Assembly: GCA_964030785.1 (NCBI GenBank)
Contig: OZ034968.1
Coordinates: 24,325,186-24,389,185, forward strand
Direction: 5' to 3'
DNA: 64,000 bases
Source of the DNA: Siderastrea siderea
Lineage: Eukaryota > Cnidaria > Anthozoa > Scleractinia > Rhizangiidae
Shown: in pieces, positions 17,851 to 30,159 of the stretch
Layout: each line of letters starts with the position of its first letter
Position numbering within the stretch: the stretch's first letter is position 1
The notes under the pieces: model-generated
Told to the model about the DNA's origin: nothing
Databases searched by the model: none
Seen by the model: the letters and a program-made list of their open reading frames with translations, nothing else
Program-made: the position numbers and the translations under genes

Positions 17851-19439
17851 CAACCTTCAATTTTGGTAAGGGCAGTTTTTGTACAAGACCAATCCAAAAA
17901 TCAACCCACATACTGGAAGATGTTGAACTCTTGTTAATGGTGCTTTAATTTGTAACACATGTACTAAATCTAAGGTTGGGACAAGCTAGGCGAAAGGTTG
18001 CATGCCCGATTTCCTCAAGAAAACCTTATTGCTGCGACATAATTTTGTCCAAAAAACAGGTTGTACAATCCTTTACTGGTACAAAATTCATGTTTCAGGT
18101 CACATGGACAATATAACACAATTCTTTTATGTTACTTTGTGTGCACTGCTTATGTGATCTGTCCCTGCAAAAAATAAGATAGTCCAACGGGGATGTATTA
18201 CTTATTATATTCCGTAATGTAGGATGCCTTCTATGTGCACATATCAAGTATCTTGACTCAGAGACATATCTCCCGGCAGTGCACACGAAGCAACTTATTG
18301 AAACAGTGACCTGTCTCACGTGTCTAGTGAGAATTAGGCTTTAAAGCTCTCATTAGGTGGCTTTAAGGTTTTAGTGTTTGCAGGTGTATAAATGAATTAC
18401 AGTGCTATATTCATAACTAAGGTAAAAATTATATAAGCTCATGATAGCTTGCATTTTTTTAAATGACATGGACCTAAGTCTTAACTAAACGTTTGATTTT
18501 TGTCGAGCTTAAAGTGAACTTATCAGGAAATAATTAAATTATACCATGTTCTAATTCTCGGTTCAGGCTGATGAAGGACATTGATCTTTTCATTTCTAGC
18601 ATTAGGTAATAAGTGTTAAGTCTTAATGGTTCGCATTCTTAAGACTCATTATACGATACTTTGTGCACGTACAGTTCCAAAAAGGGTCATGTACTAAAAT
18701 AAAAACAAAAGCCTTACCACAATCATGTTTCCTTTCCTCTTCTTTGCCATTCTCGTCCCCAGAGGCCGCAATCCTTTTGGTCAGCTGAAGGCGGACTCGA
18801 GAAGGCGCGCAATAAATCTCGTCCCCATTGCCACGGGGGTGTTCCATATTAGCTAGGGACGGACGATTTTAATTCTGACTGGGGATGGTAGTTGTGCAAA
18901 TACGAATAAAAAAAAATCCTTCAGCGCTTTTGCAAAAGAAACGAAAATCGTGCATAGCGGCTCAAAGCAAGACAATTTACTGCTAGTTCATGCATAGCTT
19001 TTAGTCTAAGAAAAAAATCCTCCACAATGAAAGTTACTCAACCCCCCTGCCCCCCCACAGAAATATAATTGTCCATCCCTGCTAGCTGTTGGGTATGATC
19101 AGTTGATCGAACGATCTCTGGTTGGCTGATAATTTCAATGAACGGATTGAATTCTCCTATGCACCGTGAAGCCAGTTTGTCTTAAGTTTATCAATTATCG
19201 GCATTTATTACAAAATATTGAAAGTCTGTGGTAAAGTTCGCCACTATCAAATCCCGATATTATTTTAGCTGTGCGGCGTTTAGCAAATACCCTGGATGAA
19301 ATCGAAGGAAATTGAACTGGAGACATGGTGTATTAAACCAGCCGAATATTTCAATATCATTCAACTATCACCAAAAAGCATATTGAGAATCATTTATTTA
19401 TTGAAAGATTGTGTTATTTCAAAACGTGGGACAGTTATG
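17851..19439. other. Gene-free stretch
   Basis: AT-rich; no exon, repeat array or inverted ends that I could establish. Short ORFs on both strands lack domain features. Confidence 0.4.
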
Positions 19440-20003
19440 AAGGCCGGGCAAAACGAGGCCGAGAGTTGCCGAGAGTAAAAATGATGAGAGTTGAACGAGA
19501 GTTTTTCTCAACTCTCGGTGACTATCGTCCGCTCGTCCAAACGAGAACGAGGACGAGTTCATCGCGTGACAGACATGTAATCGCGCGAGAATCGCGCGAG
19601 TAAACAAACATGGCGAACGACTAAACGACTATCCAGTGCAAGGGAAAAGCTGCTGCGTCGCTGCGTGCCTATTGCTCATGTTCATGCGAAACACCTCATC
19701 GTGGTTTTGCCACTTTCCTTGGTTGCCGCCGCAGAGACTCCGACGACATCCATGACGCCATGTTGTTTAAGGAGGTGATTGAGCCCACTGTACTTAATGC
19801 AACAACTGCTGACCGCAAAACTCTCATGCAACTCTCAAACGCGGACCAAACGAGAGAAACTCTCGGCGACTATCAACAAAAATTTGAGCAGGTTCAGATT
19901 CGATGAAAGCGGGTGAGAGTCACCGAGAGCGCATGAGAGTTTGATAAGGCCAAACGAGGTCGAGAGTTTGAACTCTCTGCAACTCTCGTTTGGCCCCGGC
20001 TTT
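19440..20003. mobile_element. 560-bp non-autonomous element with AAGGCCGGG ends and GAGAGTT arrays
   Basis: The left end aaggccgggcaaaacgaggc followed by cgagagttgc, and the right end gcaactctcgtttggccccg followed by gcttt, are inverted. Many ACTCTC/GAGAGT words lie inside both arms. A short central ORF begins ATGGCGAACGAC (19610) but stops at once. The target duplication was not clear. Confidence 0.75.
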
Positions 20004-21226
20004 AATGTAGTGAATTCAAGTTGACACTACAAGTCAGTGTGAAAATATAAATGTTTGATTTATGGAGATTTTGCCTTACGATTTAGCGGAAACGGAGCAA
20101 CTTTTACCGCGTCAGTAATCGTATGATGAACAAAACAAAAGGTTTTGTTGAGAAACTGACTAACAACGCAGTAATACCGATCTCATGGAAGCTACAAAAA
20201 TACTGGGTTTTGCACAAGTGGAGTCCGCATTGAATCGGTTTAATTTTCACCGGCATTTTCACAAGTTTCACTCTTATTCATGGCTATTTTGTGTCGCTAA
20301 ATCACCTTTGTGTAAAAGAGTTTCCAAAAAAGAAAAAGGGCGCTAGTTATAATAGTGAAATAAGGCGCGGCTTGCATAAGCTTGTTTTTTGTCCATTTGG
20401 TGACACACTTTGGTTAACAAAGATGGTTTAATGCGTAAACTGGGAACTATTCATTTCCATTAAATAGACACGCAGCCTTTGTGGGCTCCCGTTCGAAAAA
20501 CAGTAATGAAATATCTTGCAAGTTTAATGGATAGGCTATTAAAATTACCTTTTCAATAGGTGATGAAATGTGTTCCGCCATAGTCTATTTTCCTCTATAT
20601 CGACAAACTCTAATTACTCTTGTACATACTGAAAAAGCCTGCGAATTTTAAGCATAAGGGAGAAAACGAAAGCCAGCTCACAGTCCTCAACATTTTTTTA
20701 AAAGTTTCGAAACACTAGATTAGGTGAAAAAAGTGGTGGTAACCTAACGCATAAAATAATCTCACCAAAAAAGCGTGATATAAAAGTCCGTGGGGAGCTA
20801 TCAAGTGACGCGCTTAATTAATTAATATACCGAACGTTGGCTCAATAAACCAAGCGGGATGTTGGAAGAACACGAGAAGGGATTGTAAGTCGCGAGCCGA
20901 AGGCAAGTGATTTACAAGCTTTTTGAGTGTTATTCCAACACCCCAAAGGGTTTATTGATCCAATAAACCATAGAAATGTGCGGTATATTGCTTTTATAAC
21001 TATATTTTCCATGTGGTTTACTGGTATAATGGTCAATAGGTATTGACCAATCACAGCGCGCGCATTTTCTTCAGTTATTGTATAAACGATAATAGAAATA
21101 GCAAGAGCAGTGAGCTATTTCCCATTGGATATAGCCTGAAGGTCCACTCGAAGATCAATCAGTGAAGATCCCATCTACGTCAGTTAAAACTAGCTCTAGT
21201 CGACATTTCACAGAAAACTTTAAAAA
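20004..21226. other. Gene-free stretch upstream of the TRAF-like gene
   Basis: Contains a foldback element at about 20822-20990 (listed separately). The TRAF-like gene's promoter is expected near 21060-21220. A cluster of CACTCGAAG/ATCCCAT words is present, but no core promoter can be identified by eye. Confidence 0.4.
20822..20990. mobile_element. Foldback element with TAATATACCG ends
   Basis: The left arm taatataccgaacg...ctcaataaacc is complementary to ggtttattgatccaataaac...cggtatattg at the right. About 170 bp, non-coding. Confidence 0.65.
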
Positions 21227-24200
21227 ATGGAGCATATAATTCCTCTCGAGCAGATTTCAACTGATTATGAGTGCAAAGTGTGGTAAGTTGTCGTGTCATA
21301 TTCAACTTACTAGTGAAACGGTTTATCGAAAAAGATATCTTGACTTACATCTGTTTTTTTTTTAATGCTGTTGCAGTAACCATCTCATGCTGCACCCAAT
21401 GATGTTACCAGATTGTGGGCACACTTACTGCAAGTCGTGTGTCTTGCGAATTTTGGAGGAAGGAAGAGATCAGGGACAATCAAAGCATTGTCCAAAATGC
21501 CGTAAAAAGATTGAAAGCGCCACAATGACAAACTACACCGTGAAGACGCTAGTGGAGAAGATACGGGCGAAGTGCAACCGCTGCGATGCAGAGGAACAAA
21601 TTGAAGTGCTTTTAACGCATAAGTGCCCGGAGGAGGAGGTGAAGTGCCCCAATAAGGATTGCCAGGCCACCGTGAAGAGAAAAGAAAAGGAGACCCACGC
21701 AGAAGAGTGTCTATACAAAACCATATCGTGTGGTCGATGCCACCAAGACACTACAGTGGCCAACCAAGAAGTGCACCGGGATCAGATCTGTCCAGAAACT
21801 GCATGTCCCCTTAAGTGTACATCGCGTCCACAAAAGGTATGATAAAATGTAAACAACAGGCATGAAGTAAATCTCCGTAAAGTAACGGTCACGCAAAACA
21901 ATTTTTGACGAGACGATATGAAATAGAATAATTGACTCTTGTATTGTGAAAATCTATGGAATGTAGGCCGTGGCTAACGCCCCTTCATTTTACCAGTTTA
22001 TACTGGCCTTTGGGTGACGTTAAGAGAAGCGAGCTCGCGAAACTGCGATGTGGTCGGTCTCTGTCAAATCACAAGCATTCTCTCTTTCCTCTGGATAATC
22101 GAGAAAAGCGAGCGAGCGCGAAAGTCGAGTGTCGTTTGAAATCGCGACGCGTGTGTCGAGCCGCACTAGAAGCTTGACACGCGCGTCACGCTTAACGAGA
22201 CTCGAAAGGGTTTTTAGCCTCGCGCTCGCGTAGCCTACACACGACATAGCTAGAATGCACGCGTCAGCTGAGTGAAAGCAAATTTCTATTATAAGTCGCG
22301 CGCAAAATACCGGAAATAAAACGTGCACGAAACATTTGAAATTTTGCTCGGTGACCCTTTTTTTTTAATTTTTTGCACGAATGTAACATTGATTGTGCCA
22401 ATTCAAATGGAAGCGTTTGGAGGAAAGTTATTCGGTGGAATTTTTTGTAATTAAAAAAAAAATGACTGTTTCGATATAACGTAGGTTCTACTGAATAACT
22501 TTTTGCCATACCTTCAAAGAGGTTAAAGAACTTAGGGAGCTTTCCAAAAATGCAATAAAAAGGGTAGGTCACCGTCTGTTAGTTTTTCAGATAAATGGCA
22601 AAAACTGAAATTTGGAGGTTCTTTTTGTGCACCTTAAATGATGCCATGGTAACGGTTATGACGTCACAACCAGCCTTAAAGTATTGCAGATAAAAGAGTT
22701 GTCAAAATATGCATAGTTTACCCAGATGGTCGGAAACATTTCTTTGTAATCTTTCCTCGTTTCAAAAGAATTAAAACAATTAAAAAACCCTTTCTAGCCT
22801 CCTTCAGGTCGGTGCCTTCTTTTGTTTATACTGCGAATACGTTCTTTAATAAATTTTATCCCCTTCTGCTTGTTTACACGTGTGTTGTGTTTTTGTCTAC
22901 CTTTAGGAAAGAATTGCAACTCCATTTAAATGATTGCAAGAAGAGGCAGAGAGAATGTGCCATCACCGGATGTCATTTCTGGGGAGATAGCCACAGCATG
23001 GCGCAGCACAACCAAACACGAGCGGAGAAGCACGTAGCTCTTCTTGTTGAGGAAAAGAATAAACTGCAAGAAGCTCTTCTAAGTGATGTAAGGATTTTAC
23101 GATGTCATTGTCTGACACATTTTAAGTGCAAACCCCAACTAACACCCACTTAGCAACACGCACAATAATTATAACGGCAACAATCCAATATTCTGTTATA
23201 ACATGAAAACATGGGAATAGTAAACTCCGTGTTGCTGGAAAAGAGAAAAAGAAATCTATTAAATTAAATGTTATGCTGACAGGAGTGGTTAAACATATTT
23301 CAATTTTTTTTTTCAGCTTTGAGATCGTTGTAACAAGGTCTTTCAAAAACCGCCATAAGAGATACCGTAATACTAAAAGCAAAATTTGGGACCAACTTTG
23401 TGACGTCATTTTCCTGACGAAAATGCCAAATTGGAAAAACTAAAACCAGAAAAATTTTACAAAACGACGAGTTGTATGTTGCTACGAAGTTTCAGGAAGT
23501 TATTTGAAATGTGAATATCCTACTGTTTTGTTACTAAAAATAACTTAAAGATCTATTAGGATGAGGATAGGGCCTATATAGGGGAGTAGCTCTCTTACCC
23601 CTTTATCCTCCCTTGGGACAATACAAACTTAGCAAACAATATTGTCTTTTATCCCAAAGATGAAAGGCGTTAAACAGCTACGTACAGGCAGCTTTTTGTG
23701 GAAAGTAGACTGCTTCAAACAACAAGCAGCCCAAACATTGGCAAAGACCCAAGATGCTCCATTAACAAGTACCGAGTTCCAGTGGGACGGGAAGCGCTGG
23801 AGAATGATTCTGTTCGTCGGAGCCAAAGATTGCAAGCTGTATCTACAGTTGAGGTCGGCAGTGTCGCCTGTGCGGGTTGCGATCCGGTAAGTTCTCTTCA
23901 AGAAAATTTTGTTTGGTTTTTTCAGAAGTTAGGTAGCGAACAGTTTCTGTCTCAATCGAAGGTTAGGCCCGATAGCATCGAAACTTGATACCCCTTAGAT
24001 CTACAAGGGGCCAGTTGACGCGGTGTACGAATGAATTTTCGAGGACAAAAGGTTTATCGAAAACACCAACTGCGACTATGTACACAGTGTTCATATCAGT
24101 AGAAGGCTAAAACATATACTTGTCAGTCACTTCCATAGTCCGCCTATTATGTCACTGAGTGAGACACATGTCTCACAAAATTCAAAATGTGCTTCACTTT

Positions 24201-24885
24201 CTTGTTCGGATAATCCTAACTTTATTCACTTGCGGATTGTGAGAAGGAATCTCTTTTCTATGATTCGCAACACAGAGATATATTCCACGAAAAATTTTAT
24301 ACTGTCTAAAGCGAAAAACTCGAGCTGTGGTCCAAGTATTGATAACACCATGACCATGTTCATGTTGCTAAAAAGCCCAAAAGACGAGTGTGAGATCAGT
24401 ACGTGGCGAGCTACGCAACTGCAAAGCAAATGCAATACCTTTACCCACGACTTTCACATGCTACTGGTAGTCACGTTTTAGTTCGCAAGCTAGTGAACAT
24501 ACACAAACGCACAAAGAAAAAGATTGTTAGGTGGGGAGGGTACGGGGGGTTCAATTGAAATACAAATTATGAACAATAAAAATACTAAGATGAAATCGAT
24601 TATCCTTACAGCCTATAACAAAATGATTTTCACGTAACATATATTTTAAATTGAACTTTAACTAGCAAGCAGGTCGCTTATTGTAATCTCTCCGAATTTC
24701 GCAGATTCGTCATCTCTGGAGATACGGACTCCGTAATCACACTAGAGGATCAAAAAATCGTGGAGGGGCAGATGTTCGGAACTGGAGTGCCGCTCGACCT
24801 CTTGGAAAAAAAGGCAGAAGAAACACTTGGCTGGTTCTCAAGACAATTAAGGCATGGGTCCTCCAGTGATTTCACAAAAAAGTAA
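21227..24885 (+). CDS. TRAF-like protein: RING, TRAF-type zinc fingers, coiled coil, MATH-like C-terminus
   Basis: Exons: 21227-21282 (ATG), 21377-21836, 22907-23087, 23660-23886, 24705-24885. The first junction completes the RING (YECKVC, CGHTYCKSC, CPKC), followed by Cys/His TRAF-type fingers (CPNKDC, HAEEC, CGRC). Exon 3 adds another finger (CAITGCHFWG...H) and a coiled coil (LLVEEKNKLQEALL). Exons 4-5 encode a MATH-like beta domain (GSFLWKV, EFQWDGKRW). Such proteins are ubiquitin ligases or adaptors under TNF/TLR-type receptors. Exon 2 ends in phase 0 but exon 3 needs phase 2, so a small exon in 21837-22906 is missing or the gene is frameshifted. The last 15 residues and the TAA lie in a transposon arm. 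The start is the only ATG that joins in phase to the RING. Confidence 0.7.
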
Positions 24886-25528
24886 GGGGGTGGTCTAACT
24901 TTTGATGAATTTAACATAAAGCGGAGTAAGCTGAGGATACACTTACAAGCTGAAAGTTGAAGAACCTTAAATGTTTTTAGGACCACGTATTGTCACGTGA
25001 CCAATTAAGGCTATTTTTAGCTCAAAAACCTTTTTGGCATTTGGCACCACTTTTCATAATTTTCTGGAGGCTGCAATCATCTAAATAATGTTAACGCTAC
25101 TAGTAAAATCAATTCTGTGCCCGGGCCTTTGAAGAAAATTTAACATAAAATCCTGAAATAAGAAAACAATTTTACGAGGGGACTGGGAACTAGTACAAAA
25201 CAGCGTTTATTTACAAAAGTAATAAAATATTTCACAAAGTCCAGGCACAGATCTTTCGTCTCTGGCGTGATGACTTATTTAGTACCAACAAAGTTGACTG
25301 ACTGTTGGCATAAAGTGGTGCCATCTTTCTTCATAGATTTTTTCGATGATGTGGCCGTAAAAAGTCACGTAACCTTATTTGCATACGTCTTGTCATTCAT
25401 TATGTTAACATTAGCAAAATTATCAATCTGGCAACGTTTTATCGTTTTATGTCTTAATCCTCAAAAGATGGACCACCCCCTAACTTTTTGGTAAAATAAA
25501 AGACCACCCATGCCTTAATTTTCTTGAG
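24837..25528. mobile_element. Foldback DNA element overlapping the 3' end of the TRAF-like gene
   Basis: The left arm (24837 on) reads CTCAAGACAATTAAGGCATG and the right arm ends with its near complement before 25528. Similarity continues inward for about 75 bp, including a GGGGGTGGTC / GACCACCCCC pair. Flanks are TGGTT and TGATT, a possible imperfect 5-bp duplication. The centre has no transposase. Confidence 0.8.
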
Positions 25529-27240
25529 TGATTGTTAAAGTTTTTATTGAAAAAGTAAACATTTCCCTGTAATTAGCTGCTTGCCTCCGGATCGCTGAAG
25601 CGTAGTTTCATATGATCACAACGATTGCTGAACATTTATTCGAGCGATCGTAGCGATCATTTGGGAACCAACCTGTACATGGTCAAATGCTTATCATTTT
25701 AAATTAAATCTTAACAAGTGTTACGTACTAGAAGCACCGCCGTTTCATATATATATACAGAGGAATCAATATAAAAAATGAAATCTGTAAGGGCAGTTAA
25801 GAAATCTTTCTATGCAAATTAAGAAGTTTTTGAATAATTTGTGCTGTATTTTAGCAGTTTTAAAAAATAGAAATATCTTAAAATCGCATCCACCTAAGAC
25901 ACTCAGTGTCGGTTAAGAATGTTTTGCACTCATAAAAGATCGTACAACTGAAAAGAGAAAGTTAAGTTTTTAAGTGTTCAGTTTATCTTGCTTAAAATAT
26001 TGGAGAAAGTTGCAGGAATGACCAAAATCAGCCCGTAAAAGATGAAACATGATTTACTTGAAAACGGTCTCACAGATTTTTCCCTAGTTTCGTAGGTTGA
26101 GTAGTTCAAATGGTTTAAGTTTCGTCATAAAGTGTGTAAAATACATCAAGTGTGTAAAATACATCAAGCAATTGCGTCTCACTTTCACTTTCTTTGATGG
26201 TCGACTATCAATTTTTTTCCGGTACCAAGAAGCCAGATGAAGCTGGGGATTAACCCCGAATCTAGATACATGCCGTAACTGACAATAGAAAAAGTTTAAA
26301 TTAGTAATTTATTGAAAGAGGTTTCTCGCACTTTGTATAGCAATAGGGAAATACTCAAATCACGAAAACGCTGCAAAATATATGCAGAATTAATCACCAC
26401 AATTTTCGTTTTTCTGATCTTTTCTCACTGTACTACTCGTTCAACATCCGTAACACCAACGGTCACCCGGTTACTAAAGAGAAGGTCCCCTCTTTTGGTC
26501 AGTTACATGCATAATGAGATAAAAACGTTACAGTTGAAGTGTTAAGTAAAGTAGTAGCATTCGCTGTTCAAAACTAGAATTTTAAGTGTCTTTTAAAAGC
26601 ATAGTTAATATGGTAGCAACTAATTAGATTTCTTGTATGTTTTGTAATTTTTCTGTATCTAGATAGAAAAATGGTATAAAACACATTGCTTGACGATAAC
26701 AATAAGCTTTATTAAATACGGAGACTTGAGAATGGTAAATTGCTGATTGTAAATTTTCCCGTTAAAAGTCCAGGAACAGGGAGTGACGATGCAGTTAAGA
26801 AGGGAGACAGGGGAGTGGAGACTCCTTAGTTTTCGTCTTCTAGACCGTGTTAAAACAAGAAGAGTGCCAGGTATACCGCGATAAAACCGAGTCCGACAAG
26901 GAAATGGAGCCCGGTGTAGATATCGAGCCCGGTTTAGATATAGACCTCGAATCAAAAATTTTGCCCGAGTCCGATATTTCAAAAAATCGAGCTAGAGATT
27001 AAACATGGAAAACAGAACTCGATCTAGAAATCGGGGTCGACTTCTTGTCCGAAGTGAGTTAACTATCGGGTGCGTTTCGTAATGTCGGGCGCGGTAATTT
27101 TAGCGAGGCAGATTTGTTGAAACCGCGTCCGGTTACCTAGAAAGCCAAATTGATCAAAATTGTATAACTGTTGGAGAATGTTGTGCACATAAAATAGTTT
27201 TTGGGCCCGAAAAGTTAACGGGAGTTTCGAGGAACGGGAC
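25529..27240. other. Gene-free stretch
   Basis: Holds a tandem duplication aagtgtgtaaaatacatc (about 26127-26165). A degenerate run of GAGCCCGGTTTAGATAT-like words at about 26890-27060 looks like a decayed minisatellite. No exon seen. Confidence 0.5.
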
Positions 27241-27855
27241 CCTGGTCCGAGATATCGGGTTTTAAGGAATTTACCTACTAACTGACAACGGTATTTTTGC
27301 GCAGTTTAAGACTACATGAAAAAAGCAGATCTTAGCAAGGGCTATCAGAACCCAAAAAGAAAATTGGGAGTAACCACACATTTGAGAGATAATTGAGCTT
27401 AAATTTGAAAAAAGAAATGCCGAGCTTAAAATTCACCATCTTTCTTTATTTATCACCTATAGGGCACTTCGACATTGCTGATCCTAGCAGTATGCAGGAC
27501 GCGTGTCACCACGAACTCAGTAAATATGACCTATGCTCGCCACGAGTCTCTCAGTAGCTCAGCGGTTAGAGCGTCCGACCGGTGTACGGAAGGTCATGGG
27601 TTCGATTCCCGTCGGGGACTCAGATTTTTTCTTTGTCCCACGCTCGCGACAAGTTGAATATTCCATCTTTTCTTATTCTTTGTATTTGTTAAATTTAAAG
27701 CTTTTTTGGAATTATGGTTGCTTAATTATGACTGCAAAATGCGTGGTTACCCACATTTTTCTTTCTAAATTCCAATCGGTCAGTGCTAAGATCTACTTAC
27801 CCCCCATAGTCCCTCTGCAAAATTACCTCTGTATCATGTTGTTTTTGTCCTGATG
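27241..27855. repeat. Copy 1 of a dispersed inverted-arm repeat, interrupted by a SINE
   Basis: The left half (aaaaagcagatcttagcaag, 27320 on) and right half (tgctaagatctacttac, about 27783-27799) are inverted with respect to each other. Both match the halves of the repeat at 32575-32935. A tRNA-like SINE (27548-27665) sits between the halves. Confidence 0.65.
27548..27665 (+). repeat. tRNA-derived SINE
   Basis: An internal A box (TAGCTCAGCGGTTAGAGCG) and B box (GGTTCGATTCCCG) have tRNA spacing, and a GAGTCTC/GGGACTC acceptor-like stem can pair. The anticodon arm is irregular, and a non-tRNA tail (CAGATTTTTTCTTTGTCCCA) follows, as in coral SINEs. A functional tRNA gene is unlikely. Confidence 0.75.
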
Positions 27856-28055
27856 CCATGTCAGGGAATGGCATTCGGAAATAAGGTCCCTCGCCAAGTT
27901 TTTTTTTTAGAAGCCTCTCCATCTCTTCTGCTTTTTATTCTTCATCGACTGATAATGAAATAACTGAACGCCATTACGCAGCAAGGCGACGTTTACATTT
28001 CAAAGAGGTACAGCATCTCATTAAGCGCAAATTGAAGGGTTTCTTCTGTGAGTAC

Positions 28056-28266
28056 CAGGGTCCGGATGCATAAAGAAACTTACGATTAAGTGGGAACTTC
28101 TGCAACTGCTCCCTGTTATCCGGAGGTTTTTTTCGCACCGTCATTGTGTTTCCTATTCTCTTAAATCCGCCTTCGGCCGATTTATCCATAATAGCTTGCA
28201 AGAAAATCCTCCGGAACACAGTGAATTCCCACTTAATCTTAAGTGGCTATATGCAACTGGGGCCAG
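28056..28266. mobile_element. MITE related to the GGCCCCAGTTG family
   Basis: The left end ggtccggatgcataaagaaa, with cttacgattaagtgggaa following, pairs with the right end ttcccacttaatcttaagtg ... gcaactggggcc. The right tip matches the tip of the palindromic element at 9258-9404. Confidence 0.65.
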
Positions 28267-29101
28267 ATCACGAATGACGTAAAACAAAACAAACAAACAA
28301 ACAAACAAACAAACAAACAAACAAACAAACAAACAGACAAAAAAGAGAAAACAGTTCAACTCCAAAACAGAACCAAAACACAATGCCTCGCAAGCAAAAG
28401 AAGGACAACGTGCTCGGGTACCTGCAGACAGACCCAAGTGAAGTTAGTTGATGCACTCCGGGGGCCTACATGCGCATAAGCCAATGGAGAACTGTAAATA
28501 GGAATTCTCTCCAGGATCAACATAACAACCACCATTTGTAAAAATACCACGTGATACCTTCGAACTGGCAAACATTTTAATTAATAACATGCATTTGGCA
28601 GCCAGAATTATTATTAAACGATCCAGTGAGATCTTTACTGTTTTTACTGTTTTGTTATTTGGTTGCAAATAGCGCCTGTCTTAATAACAAATGTTATTTT
28701 TTATACCAGTGGAGCGCGAAGCATGAAACAGAATTATAATAAAAAAATAGTCAAAACGTAACGCCTGTTATGCTTCTAAGATTAACGGCGGACCTGAACT
28801 CAACAGTAATTCCATTGCTATTAATGAATTTTTCTATACGAGTAAAATCATGGTCAACATCATGGTTGGATGCTTTGCTGATGTTTTGCACGGAAACACT
28901 GCACAAAAATAACAGGGACTGTTAGGAGTCTTCCAGAGCCTTGAAGTTTGAATGAGATCAAATGTTTACGAGCACGAAGTTCGTATGAAAATGATACAAA
29001 AAATGCCTTGACAAACCGAATTCCGGGCCGACAAAATTTGTAGATGATAGTTACTTCATTTTGAACACAAAAATAAAAAGCTTAAGTTTATAGAAACTGC
29101 G
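28267..29101. other. Gene-free stretch with (AAAC)n
   Basis: Begins with an AAAC microsatellite (about 28281-28336). The remainder is AT-rich with no exon. Confidence 0.6.
28281..28336. repeat. (AAAC)n microsatellite
   Basis: About 13 aaac units. Confidence 0.95.
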
Positions 29102-29113
29102 TTGGGTTTTGCA

Positions 29114-29470
29114 ATGAAAATGAAACTTTTGTCATTTTTCTGTATCTTCCTTTGTAAAAGTATGGCGGGAACTGCGCGCGCGTCTTGCATTTACCGCTGT
29201 AATGGTTGGAGGGAGCTGAGACCAAATACCGTACGCCGCACTTGCAGTGCTTTCTGGTGGGGTCCAATGGAATGTACATATTACCCCGGGAAGATTTTTA
29301 AAGGAAAGCTTTGGAAATGGCGGAGAATGCATCTACATATGCCAAACCAGGAGCCTTATTCGTGGCAAACAGTGCACGATTTTATTGTAAACCGGGTTAC
29401 TGCAAACGAAAGACAGCTACAGGAAAATCGTCAGACGCAACTGAAAATGTCACTCAGCAACCGTGAGTAA
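29114..29470 (+). CDS. Small secreted cysteine-containing ORF, possibly frameshifted
   Basis: From the internal Met (29114) the frame starts MKMKLLSFFCIFLC, a credible signal peptide, followed by an Ala-rich cleavage zone and a cysteine region (SCIYRC ... RRTC ... MEC). A second C-I-Y-x-C motif appears near 29325-29345 in the next frame, hinting at two similar repeats separated by an indel. The carboxyl part in the first frame is basic and without cysteines. No family recognised; it could be a single-exon secreted peptide or a decayed gene. Confidence 0.35.
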   Translation: MKMKLLSFFCIFLCKSMAGTARASCIYRCNGWRELRPNTVRRTCSAFWWGPMECTYYPGKIFKGKLWKWRRMHLHMPNQEPYSWQTVHDFIVNRVTANERQLQENRQTQLKMSLSNRE

Positions 29471-30159
29471 CACACCGATCCTCGGAGACCCAGCGGCAGA
29501 TAATCGGGGCGCGAGGCAGATAAAGCGGGCGAAATCGGTGCGAGCAGAAGCCTGGTGCAAGCCAAAAATTTACAAAACCGGCGGAAGAGCCCTTGGGAAC
29601 AGACCTTTAACTGACTAGTTCAAGAGCCCATTTGTGTTCTTGCCTCTGATTGAGCACAAATTTTGAGGCATTGTATTTTTTGTACCTAATCAGCAATCAG
29701 CTTATTTCTCAATAGTAGGCCTATAGAACGAGCAAGACAAACACTGTTTTCAGTACGAAAGGAGCGGTGAAATAAGCTGTTCGCAAGCTGGCCCAAGAAC
29801 GCCAATGGGTTCTTGAACTAGTCCGTTTTAGGTATGTTCCCTGGGCTCTTCCTCCCGTCTTATAAAAAGGCGTTAAACAAAGCTAACAGGATAAGTCAAC
29901 ATGATATTGAACAGCTTTCTTGGAAAATGATGAATCCGTCTGGCCCGGGCCTAAGACCTCTCCAAATGTTTATTGGGGCTGACCCTCTCCCCCTCGCCCC
30001 CCCCCCGGTTCCTCGGTCCTTGCCATAACATTGCTGGGCTAGAGTATTTCTTGGATAACACTTTCATATCAACACTTTCATATACTCGTCTCGGTAAAAA
30101 AGAAAAGGCGATTAGGAGGAGTGGCATTTACCGCTGACAGCTGAGTGCAGCTCTGCTAA
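29471..30159. other. Gene-free stretch
   Basis: Contains a foldback: gaacagacctttaactgactagttcaag... at about 29600 faces aagaacgccaatgggttcttgaactagt near 29820. A C run follows at 29995-30006. No exon. Confidence 0.4.

Noticed and set aside
27548..27622. Functional tRNA gene
   Set aside because: A and B boxes are present but the anticodon arm does not fold normally and a SINE tail follows.
28153..28456. ORFs with VCLF repeats
   Set aside because: Translation of the AAAC microsatellite.
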